From Actinoplanes missouriensis 431 (GTDB lineage: Bacteria > Actinomycetota > Actinomycetes > Mycobacteriales > Micromonosporaceae), in NCBI RefSeq assembly GCF_000284295.1, contig NC_017093.1, positions 248,001 through 312,000 of the forward strand: a stretch of DNA of 64,000 nucleotides, in the 5' to 3' direction. Position numbers and translations under genes: made by a program. Below the pieces are notes generated by a model. It did no database searches, was not told the DNA's origin, and saw only the letters and a program-made list of their open reading frames with translations. Positions within the stretch are counted from its first letter, which is position 1, and each line of letters begins with the position of its first letter. This document shows, in pieces, positions 8,025 to 15,867 of the stretch.

Positions 8025-8389
8025 TGCGCAGGGACTACCCGGCAGGCGTTGTGCTCCACGCACCGCACTGCGTCGAGGGCGGCAACTCCCCCGCTCTGCC
8101 GATCGACGCGGCATACGAGGCGTACCCCTCACACCAGCTGCACTTTTGCTTCGGCGGCATGGTCCCAGCAGGGCTCATGGACATGCACACCCTGCAAGAG
8201 ATCATGCCGTTCGTCGTCGTGGAGCAGATCCAGTACGGACCTCACGACTACGTGCAGTCGGAGAAGTGGCCAGCGGATGCGGTCCGGCCGCTGTGCGGGA
8301 AGTGCCAGGGCACGCACGAGGCTGCCCGGGTCCAGGCCCCGACACCTGCCGGCCTTCCGCAGCGGCCGAAACTCGATCATCAGTCGTGA
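8024..8389 (+). CDS. Hypothetical protein with C-terminal Cys pair
   Basis: 121 residues beginning MRRDYPAGVVLHAP, coupled to the upstream gene through TGATG and to the next through GTGA (8386-8389). The middle is mixed polar/hydrophobic (HQLHFCFGGMVPAGLMDMHTLQEIMPFVVVE), and the C-terminus has CGKCQG, half of a possible zinc ribbon. The same frame could start at ATG 7955, but coupling favours 8024. No family is recognised. Confidence 0.55.
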   Translation: MRRDYPAGVVLHAPHCVEGGNSPALPIDAAYEAYPSHQLHFCFGGMVPAGLMDMHTLQEIMPFVVVEQIQYGPHDYVQSEKWPADAVRPLCGKCQGTHEAARVQAPTPAGLPQRPKLDHQS

Positions 8390-8592
8390 CAGTGATCCAC
8401 CTGATGGGTCGCGCAGAAATCCGAAGCAGGCTAGGGCTCAGCCGGGCCCGGATTTACCAGCTCACCCAACGCCCCGACTTCCCGAAGCCGTGCGCGGAGC
8501 TGCTGGGAGGCGGAATCTGGCTGGCTGACGATGTTGAGGCGTGGATCCGTCAGTACCGGCCTGAGCTGGCCGAGGGTCCCGACGCCTTCTGA
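8386..8592 (+). CDS. AlpA-like helix-turn-helix protein (possible excisionase)
   Basis: 68 residues. The HTH MGRAEIRSRLGLSRARIYQLTQRPDFPKP, then GGGIWLADDVEAWIRQYRPE, is the layout of AlpA-type regulators and AICE excisionases. The start GTG 8386 overlaps the upstream stop. In AICEs such a gene usually sits next to the integrase; here the left arm ends with it and no integrase follows. It may be a relic of an AICE integration module or a regulator. A strong terminator follows 10 bases later. Confidence 0.8.
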   Translation: MTVIHLMGRAEIRSRLGLSRARIYQLTQRPDFPKPCAELLGGGIWLADDVEAWIRQYRPELAEGPDAF

Positions 8593-8601
8593 CCCAGGAC
8601 G

Positions 8602-8643
8602 CATAAAAGCCCCGCTCTCCTGCAGGAGGGCGGGGCTTTTATG
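8602..8643. terminator. Bidirectional hairpin terminator between converging genes
   Basis: CATAAAAGCCCCGC (8602-8615) pairs with GCGGGGCTTTTATG (8630-8643); on both strands the G+C stem ends in a T run. It separates the plus-strand left-arm operon (ending 8592) from the minus-strand lysis genes (ending 8659). Confidence 0.9.
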
Positions 8644-8658
8644 TGAGGAGGGCTGAGA

Positions 8659-8898
8659 TCAGCGGTCGGCCGTGGCGCTGGTCGGCAGCAGGCTCGGGTC
8701 CGTGCTGTCGCCGACCGTGGTGCTCACGATCGACGTCAGCACCGACAGCACCGCGGCGCCACCCGCGATACCGGCCGCCCCGAGCGGGTCGACGTCGAAC
8801 AGGTTGAAGGCGTCGCCGCCCCAGAGCAGCAGGAGCGCCTGGGCGGAAGACTTGACCGCGCGCTCACCGGTAGCCAGCCAGAACACTTTCTTGAACAT
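8659..8898 (-). CDS. Phage holin, r1t-like
   Basis: 79 residues starting MFKKVFWLATGERAVKSSAQALLLLW, the N-terminal pattern of r1t-type holins of actinophages. Two hydrophobic segments (about 16-31 and 41-60) flank a short Asp-rich turn (FDVDP). Holins form the membrane lesion that times lysis. The start is ATG 8898 with GGGAG at a spacing of 5; a longer TTG start at 8910 is less likely. It is the last gene of the late minus-strand operon. Confidence 0.85.
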   Translation of the reverse strand: MFKKVFWLATGERAVKSSAQALLLLWGGDAFNLFDVDPLGAAGIAGGAAVLSVLTSIVSTTVGDSTDPSLLPTSATADR

Positions 8899-8947
8899 CG
8901 ATGCTCCCAACTTTGTCGTACACGTGTTCGATAATCAGGGGATGGGC

Positions 8948-9130
8948 ATGCAGAACGGCACCTTGGACCAGGCGACGAACAGATGGATTCAGGACGAAGC
9001 GGATAAGCACTACAACGGGGATTGGGGCCGTGCGGCAGCAGCCATCCTGGAAGCGGCACACGCCCGAGCAGCTCACCCAGAAGACCAGTGGGCGGAGCTC
9101 GACTCGCGGGTCAAGAGCCGCGCGAAGTAG
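8948..9130 (+). CDS. 60-residue helical protein, opposite to the lysis genes
   Basis: Starts at ATG 8948 with AGGGG about 7 bases upstream; an in-frame ATG at 8942 is less well placed. Predicted to be mostly helical and charged (LDQATNRWIQDEADKHYNGDWGRAAAAILEAAHARA). It runs on the plus strand inside an otherwise minus-strand cassette, between the holin gene and 9132. This could be a separately expressed lysogen gene. No family is recognised; it weakly recalls small ribbon-helix-helix-type proteins. Confidence 0.5.
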   Translation: MQNGTLDQATNRWIQDEADKHYNGDWGRAAAAILEAAHARAAHPEDQWAELDSRVKSRAK

Positions 9131-9131
9131 G

Positions 9132-9476
9132 TCAGCCGCACGTCTCCTGCGGTGACGGGGGTACCGGGTTCAGGCGGCGCTGCTCGTCCGCCTGGGCCCG
9201 GGCCATGTTGTACCGGCGGATCTCCGACAGCGCAGCGTCCGGCTGATCAGCAACCACCCGGAGCAGCTCGTCGAGCGCCTGGCGGTCCGCCTCCGCCGCC
9301 TCCGCCCGCGCCCGGGTGCTCGAGTTCGCCGACTCGTTGTACCGGGCCTGGCACGAGGTCATCTGGACCTGCCGAACGCCGATCATCACCGACAGGAGCA
9401 GGGCAACGGCCGCCATCAGACGCCAGGCGATGTCGGCAGGCCGCGAAGTCAGCCAGCGTGCAACGGCTGTGGTCAT
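9132..9476 (-). CDS. Single-span membrane protein with coiled coil, lysis cassette
   Basis: 114 residues. One N-terminal transmembrane helix (about 19-38, DIAWRLMAAVALLLSVMIGV) is followed by a heptad-rich segment (ARAEAAEADRQALDELLRVV) and a Pro-rich end. Start ATG 9476, overlapping the upstream stop as ATGA. Position between lysin and holin with an N-in/C-out topology suggests an accessory lysis or antiholin role. That is inference, as there is no sequence signature. Confidence 0.6.
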   Translation of the reverse strand: MTTAVARWLTSRPADIAWRLMAAVALLLSVMIGVRQVQMTSCQARYNESANSSTRARAEAAEADRQALDELLRVVADQPDAALSEIRRYNMARAQADEQRRLNPVPPSPQETCG

Positions 9477-9589
9477 CGGTCGTGGTCTCCTCGGTCTCGG
9501 GTAGCCCGCCGCCAGATCAGCGGTCGAGCAGCGAGACCGAGGGCCCCGCACGTAACGATGGACAGGGCGGCCTGGAGTCCGTACAGCAT
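9473..9589 (-). CDS. 38-residue membrane mini-protein
   Basis: Starts at ATG 9589, two bases after the upstream stop, and ends in an ATGA overlap with the next gene. The sequence begins MLYGLQAALSIVTCGALGLA, one transmembrane helix, then a short very basic tail. The tight spacing on both sides supports translation. Possibly a lysis regulator; function unknown. Confidence 0.5.
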   Translation of the reverse strand: MLYGLQAALSIVTCGALGLAARPLIWRRATRDRGDHDR

Positions 9590-9591
9590 GG

Positions 9592-9819
9592 TCACGTCTG
9601 TGCCCCGTCCCGAGGCTCGGCAGACGCACCGGGGGACGGGCTTTCGCTACCGCCTCCGCTGCGGCCGATCGCCGGCGGCGCGAGCGCGAGCACCAGGCCG
9701 GCCGGGACGCCCAGGAGGATCGCGTCGGGGAGCTGGCCGCGCACGAGTGAAACGATCACGACGGCGAGCCAGGCCCCGAGTCCGGTGATCATGGTCAGAT
9801 TCCGGAGCCAGGCCGGCAC
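9592..9819 (-). CDS. Two-span small membrane protein, holin-like
   Basis: 75 residues, GTG start at 9819 with GGGGG 8 bases upstream. Two hydrophobic segments (about 10-27 and 33-50) are joined by a short turn, with a Ser/Pro/Gly-rich tail. It lies directly after the lysin gene. Phages of actinomycetes often carry two small membrane proteins next to the lysin; this one may be a second holin or antiholin (inference). Confidence 0.6.
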   Translation of the reverse strand: MPAWLRNLTMITGLGAWLAVVIVSLVRGQLPDAILLGVPAGLVLALAPPAIGRSGGGSESPSPGASAEPRDGAQT

Positions 9820-9862
9820 GTGATCAGCCCCCGTTGGCCGCAGATGGATGGGTCAGGTGGTG

Positions 9863-10720
9863 CTACGCCGCGGCGAGACGCTCGCCGAGCGCGTCGACGA
9901 CGTCCTGGGCGATGCCGTCCGGGATCCCCGCGGCGATCCGCTCCGGCGTGAGACCGGCCAGCACGGCGTCCACGATCGCGTCCTCGTCGACCAGGTCCTT
10001 GCCGCCGAGCGCGGCCACCTGCTTGGCGAGTGCGCCGATCGCGGCGAGGATGCGGGCCCGCTCGGGCGAGCCGTACGCGTCGACGTTGCTCCAGCGCTGC
10101 CAGTTCGGGGTCTTTCCCGTGCCGGGGTTGACGTTGACCTTCAGATCTCCGACCGCCTTGGCGAAGTCGGGCAGGGCGTCCTTGAGCTCGGCCTTGACCG
10201 CAGCCCTCAGCTGTTCCGGTGTCACGTCGTCCTCCTCTACGCCCCACGGGCGCGTATCGCTCTCGGTCCTGGTCAGATACCGCGCGCTGATGTGCGCGTG
10301 ATCGAAGTGCTTGGACGCGCCGGAGTACGTGCGCCACTCGGACCAGCCCCACGAACGGGAGATGATCCGGCCGCGCCAGATGATGTACTGCAGCCGGCCG
10401 TAGACGTCCGGACTTGCGTACTCGATGCGTTCCTGGGCGGCGATGTGCTGAATCCGCCGGTCGAACCAGCCACCGGCTTCCCGGCCCGAACCGTCCGGCC
10501 ACGGCCCATCACTGTCGACATCTACCGCGTGGACCTCGTTCTTGTCGTCTGCGTCGTGATCACGCAGAACGTCGGAGTCCTCGTCCGGGGTGTGATCCGA
10601 CGACGAGGTATGCGACGAGTCACCGATCGCACCATCGGCGCCCTTGTCCCTGCGCGGGGCGACTGAGTTGAACTCGTCGCGCAGCTTGACCAGGCACGGC
10701 ACCAGCATCCAGTCAGCCAT
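9863..10720 (-). CDS. Endolysin, M15-like peptidoglycan peptidase
   Basis: 285 residues. The N-terminal half carries a zinc-peptidase-like His/Asp pattern: GDSSHTSSSDHTPDED (H37, D42, H43), EVHAVDVD (H64, D67) and KHFDHAHIS (H138, D140, H141, H143). LQYIIWRGRIISRS...WRTYSG also matches a widespread actinophage endolysin family. It would cut peptide bonds in host peptidoglycan. The C-terminal half is a linker and helical region, perhaps wall binding. Start ATG 10720 with GGAGGG at a spacing of 6. It is followed by small membrane protein genes and a holin gene. Confidence 0.8.
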   Translation of the reverse strand: MADWMLVPCLVKLRDEFNSVAPRRDKGADGAIGDSSHTSSSDHTPDEDSDVLRDHDADDKNEVHAVDVDSDGPWPDGSGREAGGWFDRRIQHIAAQERIEYASPDVYGRLQYIIWRGRIISRSWGWSEWRTYSGASKHFDHAHISARYLTRTESDTRPWGVEEDDVTPEQLRAAVKAELKDALPDFAKAVGDLKVNVNPGTGKTPNWQRWSNVDAYGSPERARILAAIGALAKQVAALGGKDLVDEDAIVDAVLAGLTPERIAAGIPDGIAQDVVDALGERLAAA

Positions 10721-10733
10721 ATCGGCCCTCCGA

Positions 10734-11270
10734 TCAGTAGGTAGGTGCGCCAGGGCAGTCGTCGTACGCGCCCGCTTGCCGGACCACCATCTCGAACGGA
10801 CCGGAGGCGAAGCCTTTGAAGGCGGCCGTGCCGGCGCTGACGGTCCCACGGAACACGATCCCGACGGTCGCAGCCGTGAACGTCGGCGCGGTGCGGAAAC
10901 TGCAGCGGAATTCATAGAAACGGGCGCCCGTGGCTGGGAGACCCTGGCGGCCGTAGTCGACGAGGATCGAGCTATCGGGCCGCCGGATCTGCGGGAGGAA
11001 ATCGAGCGCGGCCGAGGTGGAGACCTGGGAGCGCACGGTCACGTCGTAGGCCCATCCGGGCCGCAGCGCGGTGGCTGCGGTGCAGATGGTCTGGCCTGCG
11101 GTTGTGACCGTTTGGACGGTGCCGGTGTTGCTGTAGTAGCCCACGACCCGCCCGACGTCCCGGATGGCTGCCTCAGCAGCCTCGGCGAGGGACTGGCTCA
11201 AGAGAGGGCCGTTGGGCGGATCGTCGTCCTCTTGATACGGCAGGCCGTAGATCGGGGTGCTGTCGACCAT
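10734..11270 (-). CDS. Minor tail/virion protein
   Basis: 178 residues. The N-terminus YGLPYQEDDDPPNGPLLSQSLAEAAEAAI is typical of actinophage tail-end proteins, and the rest looks like a beta sandwich (repeated Thr/Ser/Gly strands). Start ATG 11270 with GGAG at a spacing of 6. It is the last structural gene before the lysin, where tail-tip or baseplate proteins are found. It may contact the host surface (inference). Confidence 0.6.
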   Translation of the reverse strand: MVDSTPIYGLPYQEDDDPPNGPLLSQSLAEAAEAAIRDVGRVVGYYSNTGTVQTVTTAGQTICTAATALRPGWAYDVTVRSQVSTSAALDFLPQIRRPDSSILVDYGRQGLPATGARFYEFRCSFRTAPTFTAATVGIVFRGTVSAGTAAFKGFASGPFEMVVRQAGAYDDCPGAPTY

Positions 11271-11280
11271 CGGGTGCTCC

Positions 11281-11994
11281 TCACAGGGCCATGGCGGTGA
11301 TGTTGCGGTTTTCGAAGTTGGCCTGCACGGCACCGCCGCGCCGGCGGTACATCGCTGTGATGGTGGTGAGGCCTGGGGTTAGCCCTTCGAGCAGGACGAG
11401 CCGCCCTGCGGCGCCCGTCGTACCGAAGGTGACAGCGCTGGAGGAGACGAGGATGTTGCCGGACACGACATACGCACGAGAGGACGCTGCGCCGAGGGTG
11501 TTCGCTCCACTGAGCGCGAAACCCATATCGCCACCGGCAATGATCGTGTTCGCGGCAGCGGTTGTGCCCTGAGCTGAGATCTCTGCAGCAAGGAACACCA
11601 TCAATCGCCCGCTCTTGCCCACGACGATGGAGACCACCGGTCCGCTGCCCGCCTTGAATGAGGTGCTGGTGAAGCTCTCCAGGCCGGTAACGGATGCCGA
11701 CTGGGTGCGCAGCGAGGACAGCGCGGATACCGCCTCGGGACTGCCCGGGATCGTGAACCGGCCGAGGATGCCCCACGTGTTGCCCGAGACGAGGATGCTG
11801 ACCACGTCGCCGATGTTCAGGATCGCCGCTTCGCTCGTGTTCAGGATCGACAGGTTCGCCATCACGGTTTCGTCGACGGCCACCAGGTTTTCGGCCGTCT
11901 CCTGGTTCCAGGACATCACCACGCCCTGGCGGAACTGGACGCCCGGCCCGGCGTCCGGCGGCCTCAGCAGCTCCACCAGCTCGTCGTCGGCCAT
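11281..11994 (-). CDS. Tail-tip protein, beta-rich
   Basis: 237 residues. A helical N-terminus (about 1-60) leads into a long beta-rich region (TSFKAGSGPVVSIVVGKSGRLMVFLAAEI...). That layout fits a trimeric tail appendage. The start codon ATG 11994 overlaps the upstream stop (TGATG). The gene lies between the DUF5047-like tail protein and the final minor tail gene. No enzymatic motif is seen; receptor contact is possible but unproven. Confidence 0.6.
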   Translation of the reverse strand: MADDELVELLRPPDAGPGVQFRQGVVMSWNQETAENLVAVDETVMANLSILNTSEAAILNIGDVVSILVSGNTWGILGRFTIPGSPEAVSALSSLRTQSASVTGLESFTSTSFKAGSGPVVSIVVGKSGRLMVFLAAEISAQGTTAAANTIIAGGDMGFALSGANTLGAASSRAYVVSGNILVSSSAVTFGTTGAAGRLVLLEGLTPGLTTITAMYRRRGGAVQANFENRNITAMAL

Positions 11995-13118
11995 CAGGTC
12001 TCTCCGATCGTGATCAGGGTTTGCTCCCGGGTGGTGGCCTGCATCGACTCGTCGACGGTGAGCGGGATGGTGAGGGTATCGATCACGTGCGTCTCCGTCT
12101 GGCCGCCGTCGACCTCGATCGCCACCGGGTCGTCTGGCTCGATCGCGGGGTTGACAATGGAGCGGAAGTCCACGTTGTACGGGAGCCCCAGCGCGCGTTT
12201 CAGGAGTGTCCGCGCGGCCGCCGTTGCGGCGGCGTTGCTGGTCAGCAGCGGGCTCGAAAACGTCCGGTGCACCCGCCCGAACGGCCCACCCCACCTCGTC
12301 GGTGACGTCGCGCCGGCATCGACAGCCAGACCGCGTGCTGGCGCGGTCGTGTCGAGGCCCTCGCCCTTGGCCAGGACGCCGTTATAGGTGCCGACCCGGG
12401 ACAGGCTTCGGGAGGCCTCGACCAGCACGCCACCCTCGCCCTGAGCCACCGTCCACACCGGTGTGGCAGTGCTCGGCAGGTCGGAGATCTTCAAGACGCC
12501 GCGGTGGTCGAAATACCAGCGCTTCCCCAACCCGGTGATCAGCTCGTCGACGAATCCGTACCGGTCCTCCTCCACGGCCACGGTGCGACCGATCGGAGCG
12601 TTGGCCACCGTGGGCTCGTCCCACTCGATCACCGCAGCCGGGTACGCCTCGGTGACCAGCTGGGCCACCACGGACGCGTTGGTCCGGGCCGCCCCGAACT
12701 GCACAGGCGAGGTGAGCTTGCTGTCGACGATCGCGGCCATGCGGTCCACGGCCGTGACCTCTATCGGCCCGTTCGGCGGGACGTCCTGCTCGATGGTGTT
12801 GATTCGGTGGTAGCCCAGCGACACCCACTCCACCGCGCCGTTGCCGTAGGCGATCCCGCGCTCCACGAAAACTTCGTTGCCGTACGGGGTGAGCAGGTCC
12901 GACCCGTACTGGGGCCACAGCCCGGTGCCGTCGATCTCCAGGCTGAGCTGCGACCGGAGCGCCTGACCGGAGTCAAGGCGGACCTCGCCGTCGATGATCC
13001 GGACCTCGGTGCCGATCGGGGTGACTCCGGTCTGCCCGGGTGTGACGACCCAGGCCCGGACCACCGCGGTGTGCGATCCGGTGAGCGTCCGCAGGAACTT
13101 GTCGCTGACGGGTCTCAC
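11994..13118 (-). CDS. DUF5047-like minor tail protein
   Basis: 374 residues. Matches the actinophage DUF5047 family: an N-terminal PVSDKFLRTLTGSHTAVVRAWV, then GNEVFVERGI, WVSLGYHRI, VTAVDRMAAIVD, EEDRYGFVDEL and a C-terminal TIPLTVDESMQATTREQ. These proteins sit in the distal tail hub of siphoviruses. Start GTG 13118 overlaps the upstream stop (GTGA). Length is normal for the family. Confidence 0.85.
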   Translation of the reverse strand: MRPVSDKFLRTLTGSHTAVVRAWVVTPGQTGVTPIGTEVRIIDGEVRLDSGQALRSQLSLEIDGTGLWPQYGSDLLTPYGNEVFVERGIAYGNGAVEWVSLGYHRINTIEQDVPPNGPIEVTAVDRMAAIVDSKLTSPVQFGAARTNASVVAQLVTEAYPAAVIEWDEPTVANAPIGRTVAVEEDRYGFVDELITGLGKRWYFDHRGVLKISDLPSTATPVWTVAQGEGGVLVEASRSLSRVGTYNGVLAKGEGLDTTAPARGLAVDAGATSPTRWGGPFGRVHRTFSSPLLTSNAAATAAARTLLKRALGLPYNVDFRSIVNPAIEPDDPVAIEVDGGQTETHVIDTLTIPLTVDESMQATTREQTLITIGET

Positions 13119-13912
13119 GGGACGATCACCGTCTCGGGATCTGCCACGTACGCGGCGACATCCGCCCATGTCGCGAACGTGGCAATAACGTCTGCCCAGG
13201 TGCCGAACTCGGCGAGCAGCGTGGCCCACGTGGCGGCAGCGCCGACCACGTCCGGGCCGGGCGCCGCCCGCTCCGACATGGGCAACGACCACACGCGCCG
13301 CCGATCACCCGGCAGCTGGGAGAGTCGGCGATGGCTGCTGGTGCCGACCTTCACGTATCCGGTCGGCACGTCACCGTCGTAGGTCGGCGGCACCTGCAGA
13401 TAGAGCACATCGCCGAGTGCCAGCATCAGCTCCAGCGCGCGGGTATCGCCGGGGTCGTCGGTGCGGACCTCCAGCTCCCACTCGCGTGGACCGCGGACCT
13501 CGGCGACCTCCACGGGAAGGCTGCGGCCCTTAATCGCGAACGATCCCGAGCGGGTCGGCTGGCTAATCGCGGGCGCAGTCCGCACCGTCACGGCCCGGTT
13601 GAGGAACGGCCGGGCCACGCTTTTGAGCCACACCCGGTCGATCACTGCGGTGATGACGGCCGTCTCTGTGGAGACCAGCACGTTGCCGCTGGTGTAGCCA
13701 CGCACGCGATAGGTGACCGGCTTCCCAGGCGGGAACTCGTAGTCGTCGAGAGCCACGGCGCCGGCGGCCGGGGCACGGCGGCCGCCGCCGCGCACGGTCG
13801 TCCACCGCCAGCCCGTGAGGCTACGGTCGATGACCGCGTATGCCACCGTGCCGACGACCGTGGCGGAGAGTCGTACGCGGGCCACCGCATCGTCGTAGGT
13901 GAGGGTGATCAT
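13115..13912 (-). CDS. Distal tail / minor tail protein
   Basis: 265 residues, directly after the tape measure gene, where the distal tail (Dit-like) protein is expected. It is beta-rich at the N-terminus (TYDDAVARVRLSATVVGTVAYAVIDRS) and has an unusual C-terminal run of WATLLAEFGTWADVIATFATWADVAAYV, a thrice-repeated W-A-D-like motif. Start ATG 13912 overlaps the tape measure stop. Confidence 0.7.
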   Translation of the reverse strand: MITLTYDDAVARVRLSATVVGTVAYAVIDRSLTGWRWTTVRGGGRRAPAAGAVALDDYEFPPGKPVTYRVRGYTSGNVLVSTETAVITAVIDRVWLKSVARPFLNRAVTVRTAPAISQPTRSGSFAIKGRSLPVEVAEVRGPREWELEVRTDDPGDTRALELMLALGDVLYLQVPPTYDGDVPTGYVKVGTSSHRRLSQLPGDRRRVWSLPMSERAAPGPDVVGAAATWATLLAEFGTWADVIATFATWADVAAYVADPETVIVP

Positions 13913-15849
13913 CGACGCCTCCCCGTCGGCTGCGGCACCATCTTGGTCCGAGGACCTGCTTTCCTTGCCGTCTTGGCGTTCGACTTCTTGATCCGCACGT
14001 CGACGAGGTCCTCGATCTCTCGGGTGCCTAGGTAGACGTGCACCTCGATGGGCTGGCCGTTGCGGTCGGTGCCGTCCTGCCGGGCCTCGCGGACCAGGTT
14101 GTTGAGCTTGGACAGCGGCATGACCGCCTCGTCCTCGCGGCCTTCACCGACGATCGTGAGCCGGCCGCCGCGGGTCTTCGGGACCACGGCGCCTTTGGCG
14201 AGCATCGGAATGTTGGGCGTGTTGAGCGTGACGGACGGGATGCCCATGCCCAGGATCGATCCGCCGCCCAGCGTCAAGCTGAAGTTGTTCCACCGGCCGA
14301 TCACCCAGTTGATCGCCGACCGGAACGCGGATTTCAGCCCGTCGAACGCGCCGCTGAGCGCGCTACGGAGCCGCCCTGGGAGCGCCTGGAACCAGTCGAG
14401 CGCCTGATTGCCCTTGTTGATGATCCCGTTCCAGGCACCCAAGATCCATTTCTGCCACAGGGTGTCCCGGAACCAGGAGCCCACCGCGCTCGCGGCCGAT
14501 TTGATGCCGCCCCAGGCCGCTTTCCACATCTTCGAGAAGATGTCGGTCTGGCTGGCGATCAGTACGATGCCGGCCACCAGCGCGGCGATCGCGAGCACCA
14601 CCAGGCCGATCGGGTTCATCGACAGCACCAGGTTCAGCGCGGTCTGCGCGATCGTCCAGAGCTTGACCACGCCGATGACCGTGCCGATGACCAGCGCGAG
14701 GGTGCCGAGAACCGCGGCGGCCGGCCCGACGACGGCAGAGTGCCGGTCGATCCAGCCCACCAGGGACTCGATGTACGGGATCGCCTGGCCGATCTTCTCC
14801 ACCAGCGCGGCCTGCGCGCTCCGCTTGAACGACTCCAGGCGCTGGCTGGCGGACTGCTCCAGCGTCTCGCCCATCTTGTCCGCGGCACCGGACACGTCGC
14901 CCATCGACTTTGCGGCCGTGTCCAGGTCGAGCGCCAGCAGCGCACCGCCGAGGTTCTCACCGGGACCGCCGAAGAGGCCTTGGATGGCCTGCTGCGTGGT
15001 GGTGGATTCCGGGCCGAGCTCGCGCAGCTTGTCGAGCACCATCTGGAACGCGGCCTGCGCCTTCGGCCCGCCGGCGGCGATTCCGGAGGCCACGGTGTCG
15101 GCGTTCAGGCCGAGCGTGGCGAGGGCGTCGGAGGTGGTCTTGCTGCCGTCGACCGCGCGCAGCGAGAACTCTTTGACCGCGTCGGCGACGGAGTCCGCGT
15201 CACGGGCGCCGGCCTTCAGCCCCTGGGAGAGCAGGCCCGTGGCGGTTGTTCCGTCGATGCCCATCTTCTGGAACTGGACGGAGTACTCCGAGAACGTATC
15301 GAGCAGGTCGCCAGCGTGGTCACCGGTCTGCTGGAAACCGCGGGTGAGGATGTCGAACGCCTCGGCGCTGTCCTTGGCCAGGCCGGTGCGGACCATCTGG
15401 CCGGCGGCCCGGGCGGTCTGGGTCACGTCCTGCCCGAACGTATCGGCCAAGGCCTGCGCCTTGAGCGTGACGGACTCGATCTCAGCGTTCGTCGCGTCCT
15501 CGTCCAGCAAGCCGGACCCGAGGACACCACGCAGCGTCTCGTTGACCGCTTCCAGGGACTCGCCGAAACCCCTGCCGTAGACGTTTCCCGCGATCTCGCC
15601 CATGTCGGCGGCGTACTGAGCGTCCCCACCCAGCTGAGCGGACAGTTTCGCCTTGGCCTTGTCCGCATCGAGGGCACCGACCAGGCCGGCGCCGATTCCG
15701 GCGGCGAGCGCCCCACCGATCAGCGGCCCGTACTCGCGGGCCTTCTCCCCTGCGGCCTGGAGCTTGTCCTGGGCGCTGGCCAGGCCGCGGGCAAGAGCGG
15801 TGTCGTCCGCGCGGAGGTAGGTGACCAGCTCGCCAAGTTTCAGGGCCAT
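13909..15849 (-). CDS. Tail tape measure protein
   Basis: 646 residues. The N-terminal part is helical with a TP901/PhageMin_Tail-type region (VYGRGFGESLEAVNETLRGVLGSGLL). A hydrophobic central segment (about 370-430, LGTLALVIGTVIGVVKLW, LAIAALVAGIVLIAS) is followed by aromatic-rich stretches (WKAAWGGIKSA, WFQALPGRLRSAL). These are hallmarks of siphovirus tape measures, which set tail length and take part in DNA entry. At 646 residues it predicts a rather short tail. Start ATG 15849 with GGAGG about 10 bases before. Confidence 0.93.
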   Translation of the reverse strand: MALKLGELVTYLRADDTALARGLASAQDKLQAAGEKAREYGPLIGGALAAGIGAGLVGALDADKAKAKLSAQLGGDAQYAADMGEIAGNVYGRGFGESLEAVNETLRGVLGSGLLDEDATNAEIESVTLKAQALADTFGQDVTQTARAAGQMVRTGLAKDSAEAFDILTRGFQQTGDHAGDLLDTFSEYSVQFQKMGIDGTTATGLLSQGLKAGARDADSVADAVKEFSLRAVDGSKTTSDALATLGLNADTVASGIAAGGPKAQAAFQMVLDKLRELGPESTTTQQAIQGLFGGPGENLGGALLALDLDTAAKSMGDVSGAADKMGETLEQSASQRLESFKRSAQAALVEKIGQAIPYIESLVGWIDRHSAVVGPAAAVLGTLALVIGTVIGVVKLWTIAQTALNLVLSMNPIGLVVLAIAALVAGIVLIASQTDIFSKMWKAAWGGIKSAASAVGSWFRDTLWQKWILGAWNGIINKGNQALDWFQALPGRLRSALSGAFDGLKSAFRSAINWVIGRWNNFSLTLGGGSILGMGIPSVTLNTPNIPMLAKGAVVPKTRGGRLTIVGEGREDEAVMPLSKLNNLVREARQDGTDRNGQPIEVHVYLGTREIEDLVDVRIKKSNAKTARKAGPRTKMVPQPTGRRR

Positions 15850-15867
15850 GGGCTGGTCGCCTCCGAG

